The notes beneath the pieces were generated by a model. It saw nothing but the letters and a program-made list of their open reading frames with translations, was not told where the DNA came from and searched no databases. Shown in pieces: positions 1 through 7,697 of a DNA stretch of 23,210 bases. Made by a program: the position numbers and the translations under genes. Within the stretch, counting starts at the first letter, position 1. The number at the start of each line of letters is the position of its first letter. Source of the DNA: Alphaproteobacteria bacterium (GTDB lineage Bacteria; Pseudomonadota; Alphaproteobacteria; Paracaedibacterales; CAIOTO01); assembly GCA_030727085.1 (NCBI GenBank), contig JANRCF010000008.1:1-23210 (forward strand), read 5' to 3'.

Positions 1-1210
1 TGAAGTCTTTCAAAAAAATGTTAACCGTGTTGCACTTCAAACTTGAATGGAGCATCAACGCAAAAGCGCCATTTCCCATCACGTTAGCAGCTGTCCCAAA
101 GGGGTCTTGCAGCACATAAAGCGTTGTCAGAACACTAATCATTTCAGGGCTAAATCCTAAGTACGTTTGTAATACTGGTAGCACAACAAACACGCTTGCT
201 CCGGGGATGCCTACACACGAAAGTTTCGCCATGGAAAAGGCAAAGGCAAATTGTGTGAAAGTAGTAAAATCAGGCCATGGCATTCCAAAAATTGACAATA
301 AAGCCATTGCCATCATTAGTATCACCAGATCATCGCCTAGCATGTGGATGTTGGCTGTCGATGGAATCACAAGGTCGGTGAAATTCTTGTCTTGTGTGGT
401 TGCCTGGGTGCAGCGCAGCGTAACTGGCATAGTTGCTGCAGATGACATGGTGCTAAATCCTGTCAGGCCAGCGGGCAGCATTATTTTTATATAGCTTATG
501 GCTTTGCGCATATTCGCATGTGATGCTACAAGATAGAGCGCGCTAATATACAGAGCAACCAAGGACAGGCTTAAAAAGAAGACCTTGCCGTATTGTTGAA
601 ACAAGTGCGCAAGCGCGTCGTCATAACTAAGCTTTAAGCAAAAACCAAACACATAAATTGGCAGCAGTGGGATGAAGATTTTACTTAGCAACATGCTTAC
701 CTTTACGCTTAACCAAATAGACGCATCTTTTAAGGTTGTTCGTAGTGTGTTTGTTTCGTTTAAAAAATTAAGGAAAATGCCGCAGCCAATGCCGATCAAT
801 AAGGCTTTTTCCGTACCAATTACATTGGGAAATCCAAATTTAAACGTAACATCTACCACTGATGCGAATTTTGTCGCAAAGTCTGGGCTAAGTGACACGC
901 CTACAAAGGGTAGTACGGCTTTGCTGAAAAAATAGGACGTTGTCAGTGCAAGGCAGTTTGAAAAAGTCACGCCAGCAAAAATGAGTAAAAGTAGCTTAAA
1001 TGAGCCGCGCTCAATGTTTACAAGTGCGCTCAAAATAAAGCTAAACACGATCAACGGCAATGCAAATAGCAAAACTTCGATAAAGCACGAACTAACGGTG
1101 TAGAAAAAACATACTGTGGTAAGGCTTAACCCTTTTGCAATAGTCATTGCCAGCACAATACTGAGAACAAGGTGCAAAAGTGGTTGCTTTAATAACTTTA
1201 TAAAAGACAC
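1..1210 (-). CDS. Cation:dicarboxylate/amino-acid symporter (SDF/DAACS family), partial at left edge
   Basis: An open frame on the minus strand runs from GTG at 1210 off the left edge, giving 403 visible residues. It is very hydrophobic, with many membrane segments. Diagnostic SDF-family features are the serine-rich re-entrant hairpin 1 (STMSSAAT, about residues 253-260), the hairpin 2 motif GIPGAS (334-339) and a TM8-like segment with D369, T373 and N378. Members import dicarboxylates or acidic/neutral amino acids with Na+ or H+ across the inner membrane. The usual NMDGTA-type motif of TM7 is replaced by NIHMLGD (287-293), so substrate and ion coupling cannot be assumed. GTG at 1210 was chosen because a TAA lies two codons upstream and the first TM helix follows at once; a later ATG at the end of that helix would cut it. 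No strong SD is visible. Only about 20 C-terminal residues are likely missing. Transcribed divergently from nuoN. Confidence 0.88.
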   Translation of the reverse strand, partial: MSFIKLLKQPLLHLVLSIVLAMTIAKGLSLTTVCFFYTVSSCFIEVLLFALPLIVFSFILSALVNIERGSFKLLLLIFAGVTFSNCLALTTSYFFSKAVLPFVGVSLSPDFATKFASVVDVTFKFGFPNVIGTEKALLIGIGCGIFLNFLNETNTLRTTLKDASIWLSVKVSMLLSKIFIPLLPIYVFGFCLKLSYDDALAHLFQQYGKVFFLSLSLVALYISALYLVASHANMRKAISYIKIMLPAGLTGFSTMSSAATMPVTLRCTQATTQDKNFTDLVIPSTANIHMLGDDLVILMMAMALLSIFGMPWPDFTTFTQFAFAFSMAKLSCVGIPGASVFVVLPVLQTYLGFSPEMISVLTTLYVLQDPFGTAANVMGNGAFALMLHSSLKCNTVNIFLKDF

Positions 1211-1395
1211 ACATTATCCGATAATATAAATAGATGCTGTTCAGTATGCCTCAATTTTTTCATAATGGACATCAAAAATATTATGCTGATTAAAAAGCAC
1301 AGAGTCTATATGCATCCTACCTAAACCATTGCAACAATCACCGCCGCCTTATAGGATGGTTCATAAGAAGTTATACATATCTTAAGTCACACCAT

Positions 1396-2886
1396 ATGCT
1401 TTGGCAAATTCCGATTCCTTCCTTTGCGCCAGCTCAACCTGAAATATTTTTAGCAATAACGATACTTGCGCTAACAATGATTGGTTTGTTTTCTGGGCAC
1501 CATGCTTTTAATGCAACGTATGGTGCATCTATTGGTGCAATTGCCATCACACTTTTGCTGACATTAAAGATGACGTCCTCTCTAGGGCAGGCTGAGGCAG
1601 TCGGCATTACGTTTAATGGATTATTTATAAGTGACACCTTTAGCGTTTATACAAAAATATTTTTGCTGAGTGGCGTTGGGCTGATACTGCTTATGATAAG
1701 GTCGTCTCTTGTTCAGACTGGACTTGCACTTTTTGAATATCCAATACTCATTTTAACAAGCACGCTTGGTATGATGCTGATGATTTCGGCAAATGATTTG
1801 TTATCTGTGTTTGTCGCACTTGAGCTTATGAGCCTCAGCCTTTACATTTTAATTGCTCTTAAACGCCGAGACTTAGGCGCAAGCGAAGCAAGTCTTAAGT
1901 ATTTTATTTTAGGTGCGCTTGCTACAGGTTTCTTTCTCTACGGTGCAAGTTGGGTTTATGGCTATTCAGGAACAACAAATTTTGAAGTATTAGAACGCTT
2001 TTTGTCTGCGCATAACACAGAAAAATTTCCTTATTTACTTGTTGGTGTGACGCTCATCATTGTGGGGATTGCATTTAAGGTTTCCGCGGCACCTTTTCAT
2101 ATGTGGGCACCTGATGTTTACCAGGGAACGCCAACGCCTGTCTTGGCATTCTTGGTTACTATGCCCAAGTTTGCGGCTTTTGCACTTATGCTACGACTCA
2201 TAGCAGGGCCGTTTAGCACACTAATGCACCATGGATCTAAGATTTTCATGTTTCTTGCTATTACGTCAATGTTTGTTGGTGCTTTCGCGGCATTGACGCA
2301 GCAATCAATTCGCCGTTTTATCGCGTATAGTTCAATTGGGCAAGTAGGTTTTGCCCTGATTGGCCTTATTCTTGCAAATGAACCTGGCTATCGATCAACA
2401 CTTTTGTTTCTTGTGTTCTACCTTATTACGATGATTGGATTTATGGGATGCTTGGTGCATTTATCGCGACGTGGTCATGAATTAAACACATTATCAGATT
2501 TAAATGGTTTGGGTCGGCATCATCCCATCGTTTCATTTTGTCTTGGTTTTTTCATCTTTTCACTTGCGGGTATTCCGCCAATGCCAGGGTTTCTGCCAAA
2601 ACTTTGGATGATACAAACAGCTGTTCAGCATGAATATTACATAGTATCTGTCATAGCCGTGCTTTATAGCGTGATTGCTGCCGCTTATTATTTATTACTT
2701 ATCAAAGCGATTTTTATTGATATATCTGCGGATGCCAATTCAACAGTTGCCGTGCTTAAAACATCATGTGCGGAAAGTTTGATTGTAACGTATGGATTAA
2801 TAGTTCTGTTGTTAGTGTTAATGCTCTACCCTAACCCATTATTGACATGGACATCACAAGTAGCCTCTGCATTGATGTTTTTCTAA
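1396..2886 (+). CDS. nuoN: NADH-quinone oxidoreductase subunit N (complex I)
   Basis: 496 residues, normal length for NuoN, with about 14 predicted membrane helices. NuoN is one of three antiporter-like subunits of the complex I membrane arm and takes part in proton translocation coupled to NADH:quinone electron transfer. Family hallmarks seen are ALKRRDLGASEASLKYF in the TM5 region with its conserved charged residues, SAAPFHMWAPDVYQGTP in the TM7-8 region, and RRFIAYSSIGQVGF further on. The gene normally closes the nuo operon after nuoM. Here its upstream neighbour is a divergent symporter and downstream is convergent hdaA, so it is transcribed alone. The 185-base upstream gap should hold its promoter; only a weak candidate (TTGCAA at 1329 with TAGGAT at 1353) was seen. 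The SD is weak. Confidence 0.95.
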   Translation: MLWQIPIPSFAPAQPEIFLAITILALTMIGLFSGHHAFNATYGASIGAIAITLLLTLKMTSSLGQAEAVGITFNGLFISDTFSVYTKIFLLSGVGLILLMIRSSLVQTGLALFEYPILILTSTLGMMLMISANDLLSVFVALELMSLSLYILIALKRRDLGASEASLKYFILGALATGFFLYGASWVYGYSGTTNFEVLERFLSAHNTEKFPYLLVGVTLIIVGIAFKVSAAPFHMWAPDVYQGTPTPVLAFLVTMPKFAAFALMLRLIAGPFSTLMHHGSKIFMFLAITSMFVGAFAALTQQSIRRFIAYSSIGQVGFALIGLILANEPGYRSTLLFLVFYLITMIGFMGCLVHLSRRGHELNTLSDLNGLGRHHPIVSFCLGFFIFSLAGIPPMPGFLPKLWMIQTAVQHEYYIVSVIAVLYSVIAAAYYLLLIKAIFIDISADANSTVAVLKTSCAESLIVTYGLIVLLLVLMLYPNPLLTWTSQVASALMFF

Positions 2887-2893
2887 GGTTATT

Positions 2894-2940
2894 GATTCAC
2901 GATGGCTATAAATTTATTATTATTGTCAGCCATTTGAATC
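2894..2940. terminator. Imperfect inverted repeat between convergent nuoN and hdaA, possible terminator
   Basis: GATTCA (2894-2899) plus ATGGCT (2902-2907) pair with AGCCAT (2928-2933) plus TGAATC (2935-2940): 12 pairs interrupted by a small bulge, around an AT-rich 20-nt loop. It sits exactly between two convergent genes and overlaps the last codons of hdaA. There is no clean U-tract on either strand, so termination is inferred from position and pairing only. Confidence 0.4.
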
Positions 2941-3591
2941 CATATCGTTCAAAATCCCACGCACAAAGGCAATAGTAATATTGCGTTTTTGCTCAGCTGA
3001 TAAGCGTTCTAGCAACCGAACCCAATGATCAATCGCCGTGTAGGATCGATCGATATGCTGTCCTAGATAAGTTAACACCTGATCATCCACAAATACACCG
3101 CAATCAATCAGGTTTTTTTTGAGTAGTGCTTGCACCATTGCATCATCGGGTAGGTTTAAGGTAAATGTTGAAAGTGTCGCCAGACGAGAAGATAAATCAG
3201 GCAGCGTGCCCCAATCCTGATGCGGCCTAGACATGGTCATTACGAATTGCGACCCGTTTTCTTTAGCATGGTTGAAAAAATGAAATAGCCATGGTTCTGG
3301 CGCATAATCAGCATCATCCAGCACAAAAAGGGATTCTTTGTATTCAAAGGGATGATTTGCCGCGCAGACTTGACCATTCAAAAAGCGCGCGTCAGGGTTC
3401 TTTTCTATAAAAGTTTGGCATAAATGTGTCTTGCCTGAGTGGGCTTCGCCCAAGATAAGCGCGCCCAATGTGTCAGACCACTTTGGCCAGGCGTCAAGCC
3501 ACTTATAGGCTTCAGTATTGCATGTGCTGACCACGTAACTTTCACGTGTGTGGAGTGTCGTATTTGGAAAAGAAAACGCACGTTGTTTCAA
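2926..3591 (-). CDS. hdaA: HdaA-like regulatory inactivator of DnaA (DnaA-type AAA+ ATPase)
   Basis: 221 residues related to the ATPase domain of DnaA but lacking the DnaA DNA-binding domain IV. Walker A is GEAHSGKT (48-55), Walker B is FVLDDAD (D92-D93), an arginine-finger segment is DLSSRL (R136), and a sensor-2-like R182 lies in RSYTAIDHW. Hda/HdaA proteins bind the DNA-loaded beta sliding clamp and stimulate DnaA-ATP hydrolysis, limiting re-initiation. The N-terminus QRAFSF (3-8) resembles a clamp-binding Qxx(L/F)xF hexapeptide. The start is TTG at 3591 with GGGA six bases upstream; the frame is open a little further up but offers no ATG or GTG before a stop. In many alphaproteobacteria this gene neighbours purM/purN or ppk; here it stands alone between nuoN and a secreted protein. 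Confidence 0.85.
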   Translation of the reverse strand: MKQRAFSFPNTTLHTRESYVVSTCNTEAYKWLDAWPKWSDTLGALILGEAHSGKTHLCQTFIEKNPDARFLNGQVCAANHPFEYKESLFVLDDADYAPEPWLFHFFNHAKENGSQFVMTMSRPHQDWGTLPDLSSRLATLSTFTLNLPDDAMVQALLKKNLIDCGVFVDDQVLTYLGQHIDRSYTAIDHWVRLLERLSAEQKRNITIAFVRGILNDMDSNG

Positions 3592-3605
3592 AAGGAATCC
3601 CGAAT

Positions 3606-3642
3606 GGTATGGCTCGTATATTAACTGTTATATAACCATACC
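3606..3642. repeat. Inverted repeat just upstream of hdaA
   Basis: GGTATGG (3606-3612) and CCATACC (3636-3642) are perfect 7-base arms around a 23-base AT-rich centre that itself contains TATA/TATA half-pairs. It lies 15 bases upstream of the hdaA start and downstream of the stop of the 360-residue secreted protein, both on the minus strand. There is no U-tract on the minus strand, so an operator or 5' leader structure for hdaA is at least as likely as a terminator. Function unknown. Confidence 0.35.
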
Positions 3643-3671
3643 TTCTGAGAGATTGTCATTCGTTAATTAAG

Positions 3672-4754
3672 TTAGCCTGCGGCTGTGCTGCATGTCCTGT
3701 TGGACCAATTACACTCAAATGTTATCCCTGCTGATGATAACTTGTTATTAATCTCCTTCAAAGTTTCGCTATCTGCTGCGCAATCCTTTGATTTAAGATC
3801 TTCACATGTTATTGTATTTGCATAGCGACATGTGCCGCCGCCCATCATTCCATCTTTATGCGTCCATACACAATTCACTCCGCTTAATGGACCAGAGTGC
3901 CTAAGGCTAGCTTGTCTACAATCTTTACCACTTGTATTGCTTTTGCATTGTTCGTCAAACCTTGCATCAGCCCCATCTTCTTTTTCTTTTTCTAACGCTG
4001 CTTTTATTTTAAGCTTTCTTTCTTCACCTGCAGCTTTGCCTGCTGCTTGACGAGCAGCTTTACTCTTCGCCTTAATTTGAAGCAGAATTTGTGTTACTTC
4101 TCTCTCTTTTCTTTCAAGTTCAGCTGACATTAACTCTAGACGTGCTGTTTCAGGAATTTTATCCCATTCAACTGACTCTGTATCTTTATCGCCCCAACTT
4201 GTATCTTCATTTTGAACGTCGCGAATCATGAAATCTTTATTGCGCTCAAAGATAGCTCTATTGCAAGTTTCTTCATCATTTTTTGCAACGCATAGCTCGT
4301 GGTATTTCTTTAGATTTATTGTAGAAACCATATTTCCCTGCACAAAACCACCTACCATTGTATGGCGTTTGTTGTTGTGAAAATTTGGATGGTTTGCATT
4401 TCCAATATTTGAACTTTCATCATATTCATATAAATCCGGGTAAAGATCGACAATTTCTTTTATATTGATTCGTTTAAAGAAATTAACGGTTTCTGTGTCA
4501 TTTGTTGCTTGGCATGTCACAGCGCCAGAACGCTCGCCCGCAGGCCTGTCGTTATTAGGAAATAAAAACATACATTGACTGCCTTTGCCTTTATTGGCTT
4601 TGGACGCGTTGCATGTAACCATCTCGCGGTAAGCTGCGCATGAGGGCATGGAGTTAGGCTGAGTAGTGCTAGAACCAGCGTAACTATGGTTGATTAAACA
4701 TAAGGTGCTAACAAGCGCACCTTTTACGATAAATTTAAAATACGAATCAATCAT
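3672..4754 (-). CDS. Secreted cysteine-rich protein of unknown function
   Basis: Not recognised. 360 residues starting with a Sec-type signal peptide (about 1-26, ending HSYA). The mature part has 14 cysteines, an even number, suggesting disulfides in the periplasm or outside the cell. Order: Cys-rich N-terminal part (39-81); a mixed region (90-200) with Asn/His-rich stretch 117-131; a highly charged Lys/Glu/Ala helix, probably coiled coil (about 203-268); and a C-terminal Cys module (270-354) with C-x-W motifs at C295-V-W and C348-N-W followed by further cysteines. The same C-x-W style recurs in the secreted protein at 12311-12880. The start at 4754 is the first ATG after an in-frame stop; the SD is poor. 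The ssb terminator lies upstream, so it has its own promoter. Confidence 0.75.
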   Translation of the reverse strand: MIDSYFKFIVKGALVSTLCLINHSYAGSSTTQPNSMPSCAAYREMVTCNASKANKGKGSQCMFLFPNNDRPAGERSGAVTCQATNDTETVNFFKRINIKEIVDLYPDLYEYDESSNIGNANHPNFHNNKRHTMVGGFVQGNMVSTINLKKYHELCVAKNDEETCNRAIFERNKDFMIRDVQNEDTSWGDKDTESVEWDKIPETARLELMSAELERKEREVTQILLQIKAKSKAARQAAGKAAGEERKLKIKAALEKEKEDGADARFDEQCKSNTSGKDCRQASLRHSGPLSGVNCVWTHKDGMMGGGTCRYANTITCEDLKSKDCAADSETLKEINNKLSSAGITFECNWSNRTCSTAAG

Positions 4755-4811
4755 TCTAAGAACTCGAATTTATATGTACATAATTCATTTATAAAGGAGA
4801 GATATTAATAA

Positions 4812-4846
4812 AAAATAAAAAAAATCCCCGAATTGCGTTCGGGGAT
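4812..4846 (-). terminator. Rho-independent terminator of ssb
   Basis: ATCCCCGAA (4824-4832) pairs perfectly with TTCGGGGAT (4838-4846), a 9-bp GC-rich stem with a 5-nt loop. Read on the minus strand the stem is followed by a run of eight T and further T-rich sequence. It begins 23 bases after the ssb stop codon. It separates ssb from the downstream secreted Cys-rich protein gene. Confidence 0.92.
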
Positions 4847-4868
4847 AGTAAGAAAATAAAGAGAAAAA

Positions 4869-5354
4869 TCAAAATGGAACGTCGTCGTCTAATTCATCAA
4901 ATTTCTGTGCTGGTTTAGCCGCAGCTTTTGGAGCATAGCCGCCACCTTGGCTTGCATCATCAAAGCCGCCGCCCATGTATTCAGCATCATTGCTGCCGCC
5001 TGATTTAGAATCAAGCAACGTTAACTCGCCGCGAAAACGGCCAATGACTACTTCTGTTGTGTAGCGTTCTTGCCCAGACTGATCGGTCCATTTGCGTGTC
5101 TGTAATTGTCCCTCAACGTAAATCTTTGATCCTTTACGCACGTATTTTTCAACGATATCTGCAATTTTATCATTCATGACAGAAATGCGGTGCCATTCGG
5201 TGCGATCACGCCGTTCGCCAGATGCTTTATCTTTCCATGATTCGCTCGTGGCAATTGAAAAGTTTGCAACTTTCGTTCCATCAGGCATGAAACGCATTTC
5301 AGGGTCTTTTCCTAAATTTCCTACGAGAATTACTTTATTAACTGAACCTGCCAC
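4869..5354 (-). CDS. ssb: Single-stranded DNA-binding protein
   Basis: 161 residues from GTG at 5354. The OB-fold spans about residues 1-105, beginning MAGSVNKVILVGNLGKDPE as is typical of the family and including EWHRISV and KGSKIYVEGQLQTRKW. A Gly-rich linker follows, and the protein ends in the acidic tip DDDVPF that recruits replication, repair and recombination partners. SSB coats single-stranded DNA as a tetramer. GTG is preferred over the ATG six codons upstream because GGAGG lies five bases before it and because family N-termini begin at this point; the upstream ATG lies before that SD. A strong terminator follows. No methyltransferase or uvrA neighbour is co-transcribed closely: the 241-base gap upstream probably holds its promoter. 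Confidence 0.95.
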   Translation of the reverse strand: MAGSVNKVILVGNLGKDPEMRFMPDGTKVANFSIATSESWKDKASGERRDRTEWHRISVMNDKIADIVEKYVRKGSKIYVEGQLQTRKWTDQSGQERYTTEVVIGRFRGELTLLDSKSGGSNDAEYMGGGFDDASQGGGYAPKAAAKPAQKFDELDDDVPF

Positions 5355-5595
5355 AAAAACCTCCATTGACATGATATTATTTTTTATTTATCCCTCTCGT
5401 CCATTGATTGCTAGCATTAGCCACAATCAGTACGTGAATCGAGAAGAGAGCATACATTAGTTATGCCCCTTTTTGCTTGTCTTGTGAATCAAAATTTGCA
5501 TAAGAATTTTAGCATAGACGCATTATTAACCCTGATGATGAATCACGAAATAAATAGAATTTTTTTCTATTTTTGCATAACCCCTGGGATTTTTT
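5355..5595. other. Intergenic region upstream of ssb, no gene seen
   Basis: AT-rich 241-base gap between the methyltransferase stop and the ssb start, both genes on the minus strand. It must hold the ssb promoter if ssb is transcribed separately, but no convincing -35/-10 pair was found. A small hairpin, AATAGAA and TTCTATT around a T-run (about 5551-5569), could act as a weak terminator for the methyltransferase gene. No conserved short ORF or RNA gene recognised. Confidence 0.4.
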
Positions 5596-6348
5596 TTATT
5601 GGAAAGGCATGCTTTCTGCATGGGCCGTTGCTCGTGCTGTCGTTAATGCAACTTTTAACCGTCTGCTGTAATTTGCGACTGGTGCACCACTGTAAACCGT
5701 TTTTGTTGCCTCAATTGCAATTAAACCGCTAAATTTAGGCATCATTAACGGACCTACCTTTTCAAATACCGTTTGCGCACTAATGCTAAGGTTTGAATTA
5801 AATGGGGGGGTATAGAGTGTTCGCAAAAATTGTGTTGGTGTAAATGATGTTGCTCGCAAGATGCGAGAAAGCTGCGTCATTGTATACGGTTGTCCGCGCC
5901 CAAGAGGTGTTGAATCTACGCGCGACCAAAGTCCACGTCGGTTTGGTGTAATGATTAACAGCTTCCCTTCTGCTGATAACACACGCCAGCATTCTTCTAA
6001 GAAAGCAGTTGGATTGTGGCTGATCTCAAGCCCGTGAATGACAAGCAATCGGTCAATGCAACGATCGGGTAATGGAAATAAATCTTCCTCGACCAGAGCT
6101 GTTCGAGGGCGCATCTTCGGCCATCCGATAACCCCCATATGAGCCGGCATAAAGGCAAGTTGTCCGCTATTTTCAGTTAAGTAAGGAAGCGTGTAGCCAT
6201 ATGCGAGTGCAATATCACTATTTTTTTGTGAGGAAAATTGAGGCGCACTTAAGGTTGGCCAAATCTTTTTTAATAAAGCATCAATATTTGATTGAACGAC
6301 ATCACCAAGTGGAGTTGTATAGAAATCGCGAAAGTTGGTAACGTCCAT
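5596..6348 (-). CDS. Class I SAM-dependent methyltransferase, alphaproteobacterial type
   Basis: 250 residues. It resembles the conserved alphaproteobacterial methyltransferase that often sits next to a hydroxyacylglutathione hydrolase gene (gloB). Seen: N-terminal NFRDFYTTPLGDVV; a region corresponding to motif I but degenerate (DIALAYGYTLPYL, lacking the GxGxG core); LPLPDRCIDRLLVIHGLE, corresponding to the acidic and post-I segments; LEECWRVLSAEGKLLIITPNRRGLW, the Methyltransf_11 signature; and IAIEATKTVY near the end. No membrane segments, so cytoplasmic. The substrate is unknown. The start at 6348 has little SD; it is divergent from the protease gene with 139 bases between them. Function beyond methyl transfer is not established. 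Confidence 0.82.
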   Translation of the reverse strand: MDVTNFRDFYTTPLGDVVQSNIDALLKKIWPTLSAPQFSSQKNSDIALAYGYTLPYLTENSGQLAFMPAHMGVIGWPKMRPRTALVEEDLFPLPDRCIDRLLVIHGLEISHNPTAFLEECWRVLSAEGKLLIITPNRRGLWSRVDSTPLGRGQPYTMTQLSRILRATSFTPTQFLRTLYTPPFNSNLSISAQTVFEKVGPLMMPKFSGLIAIEATKTVYSGAPVANYSRRLKVALTTARATAHAESMPFQ

Positions 6349-6395
6349 GATATGGTGTACTTTATGTGATTTTCATAAATTGTACGAGATTAGGA

Positions 6396-6424
6396 TTGAA
6401 AAGGCGAGAGAGTTATTTTATAAA
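6396..6424 (+). promoter_or_regulatory. Sigma70-type promoter for the secreted protease gene
   Basis: TTGAAA (6396-6401) and TATAAA (6419-6424) separated by exactly 17 bases, each 5 of 6 to consensus. The predicted start of transcription near 6431 leaves a leader of about 57 bases before the ATG at 6488. It lies in the divergent gap with the methyltransferase gene. Confidence 0.6.
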
Positions 6425-6487
6425 AAACTATACATGATAATTAAATTATGTTATTTATTATTTAAATAAAAGAAGATCTGAATAAAA

Positions 6488-7651
6488 ATGTATTTAATTT
6501 TATTGTTGTTAATATCTGCTGTTTTGAATGCAAGTCATGCCATGGCGCCTGATGGTATTCATAAGCATGACGATTATGTGGAATTATCATTTGATTCACC
6601 CGAATTTGACGCAGCATGCGCTGTTGTTGATTCAAAGGTTGGCGTATCTATGACTGGTGTTTTAATATCGCCGGATATTGTTGTAACGGCAGCGCATGGT
6701 GTTGAGGCTATTTTTAGAAAGTTGAAACCGACGCAAACTGAACATGGGATTATGACGATTCCAATTCAATCAATAAGGGTATATTTCAGAGGCAGAAATC
6801 AAACCATAATGGCTGAAGCCACGCACGTCTTGCTTGACCCACGTTATTTCCAAGAAGGAAACACGAGAGAGGGAAAATTTGATTTTGCTTTTTTAAAGCT
6901 GTCGAACCCTCTGAGAGGGATAACGCCAGCCGAGCTTTTTTACAAAGAAACAATCCCAAGTAATGCACTGATGACTGTTGTTACTTATGGTGTTTCTGAT
7001 ATAAAGAACGGAGTGTTTAGTTGGTTCGGTTCACATCAACCAACACGTCGGGCTTTTCGTTTGTATGAACGAGATACTTACTTTGGTAAGGCGGATGACG
7101 AAGAGGTGCTGAAATCATCACGTTATTTGCAAGAAAGTTCTGTGTATTTCAAGCCATTAAAGAGAAACACAAAACCTGAAGAAACAGATTCAGAAGAGAT
7201 TGTAAGGTCTTACGAGGCAACGCAAAATTGGGTGGCTGATGGCAAGAAACCGTACGCACTTGGGTTGCCTGGCACGAGTGGTTCCCCTGTGTTTATTCGG
7301 TTAACCAAGAATGGCAAGACAAAAGATTACTTGTTTGCTTTAGTGAGTAGTTACGCTCATTTGACAGGGCAGTTCCACAAAAGAGGTGCCTACGAAATGG
7401 ATCACATCTTAGCAAATCAAAAGCAGTCTTTAGGCGGGTATCAAACAATTTATTCATTATTTTATCGCCACAAAACGGATGAGCCCGCGCCGAAGCATCA
7501 CGCTACATATACACAAGATCCTATTTTGCGATTTTTATTGAAAGCGATTAATAAAGAAAGTAACCACTTAGGAATGAATATTGAAAAAGAACGGGCTCAA
7601 TCAAAGGGCGGTCTGCTGTCAACGTTAGGAAAACTATTAAATATTTCTTAA
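6488..7651 (+). CDS. Secreted trypsin-like serine protease
   Basis: 387 residues with a signal peptide (about 1-20) and a chymotrypsin-fold (S1-type) protease domain. The triad is visible: H70 in VVTAAH, D132 in KFDFAFLKL, and S264 in GTSGSP (262-267). TGVLISPDIVVTAAHG is the classic His-box. The domain is followed by a C-terminal extension of about 110 residues, including the Lys/His-rich YRHKTDEPAPKHH, of unknown role. It should act in the periplasm or outside; no PDZ domain is seen, so it is not DegP/HtrA-like. SD-like AGAAG precedes the ATG. It is followed after 46 bases by the lysine-rich secreted protein gene, probably in one transcript from the promoter at 6396. The substrate is unknown. 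Confidence 0.88.
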   Translation: MYLILLLLISAVLNASHAMAPDGIHKHDDYVELSFDSPEFDAACAVVDSKVGVSMTGVLISPDIVVTAAHGVEAIFRKLKPTQTEHGIMTIPIQSIRVYFRGRNQTIMAEATHVLLDPRYFQEGNTREGKFDFAFLKLSNPLRGITPAELFYKETIPSNALMTVVTYGVSDIKNGVFSWFGSHQPTRRAFRLYERDTYFGKADDEEVLKSSRYLQESSVYFKPLKRNTKPEETDSEEIVRSYEATQNWVADGKKPYALGLPGTSGSPVFIRLTKNGKTKDYLFALVSSYAHLTGQFHKRGAYEMDHILANQKQSLGGYQTIYSLFYRHKTDEPAPKHHATYTQDPILRFLLKAINKESNHLGMNIEKERAQSKGGLLSTLGKLLNIS

Positions 7652-7697
7652 CACATTGCTTGATACAATTATAATTATTCATGCAAGAATTAATTTA

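Noticed and set aside
207..935. Plus-strand open frames near the left edge
   Set aside because: They overlap a minus-strand frame with clear SDF symporter motifs throughout; the plus-strand frames show no family features.
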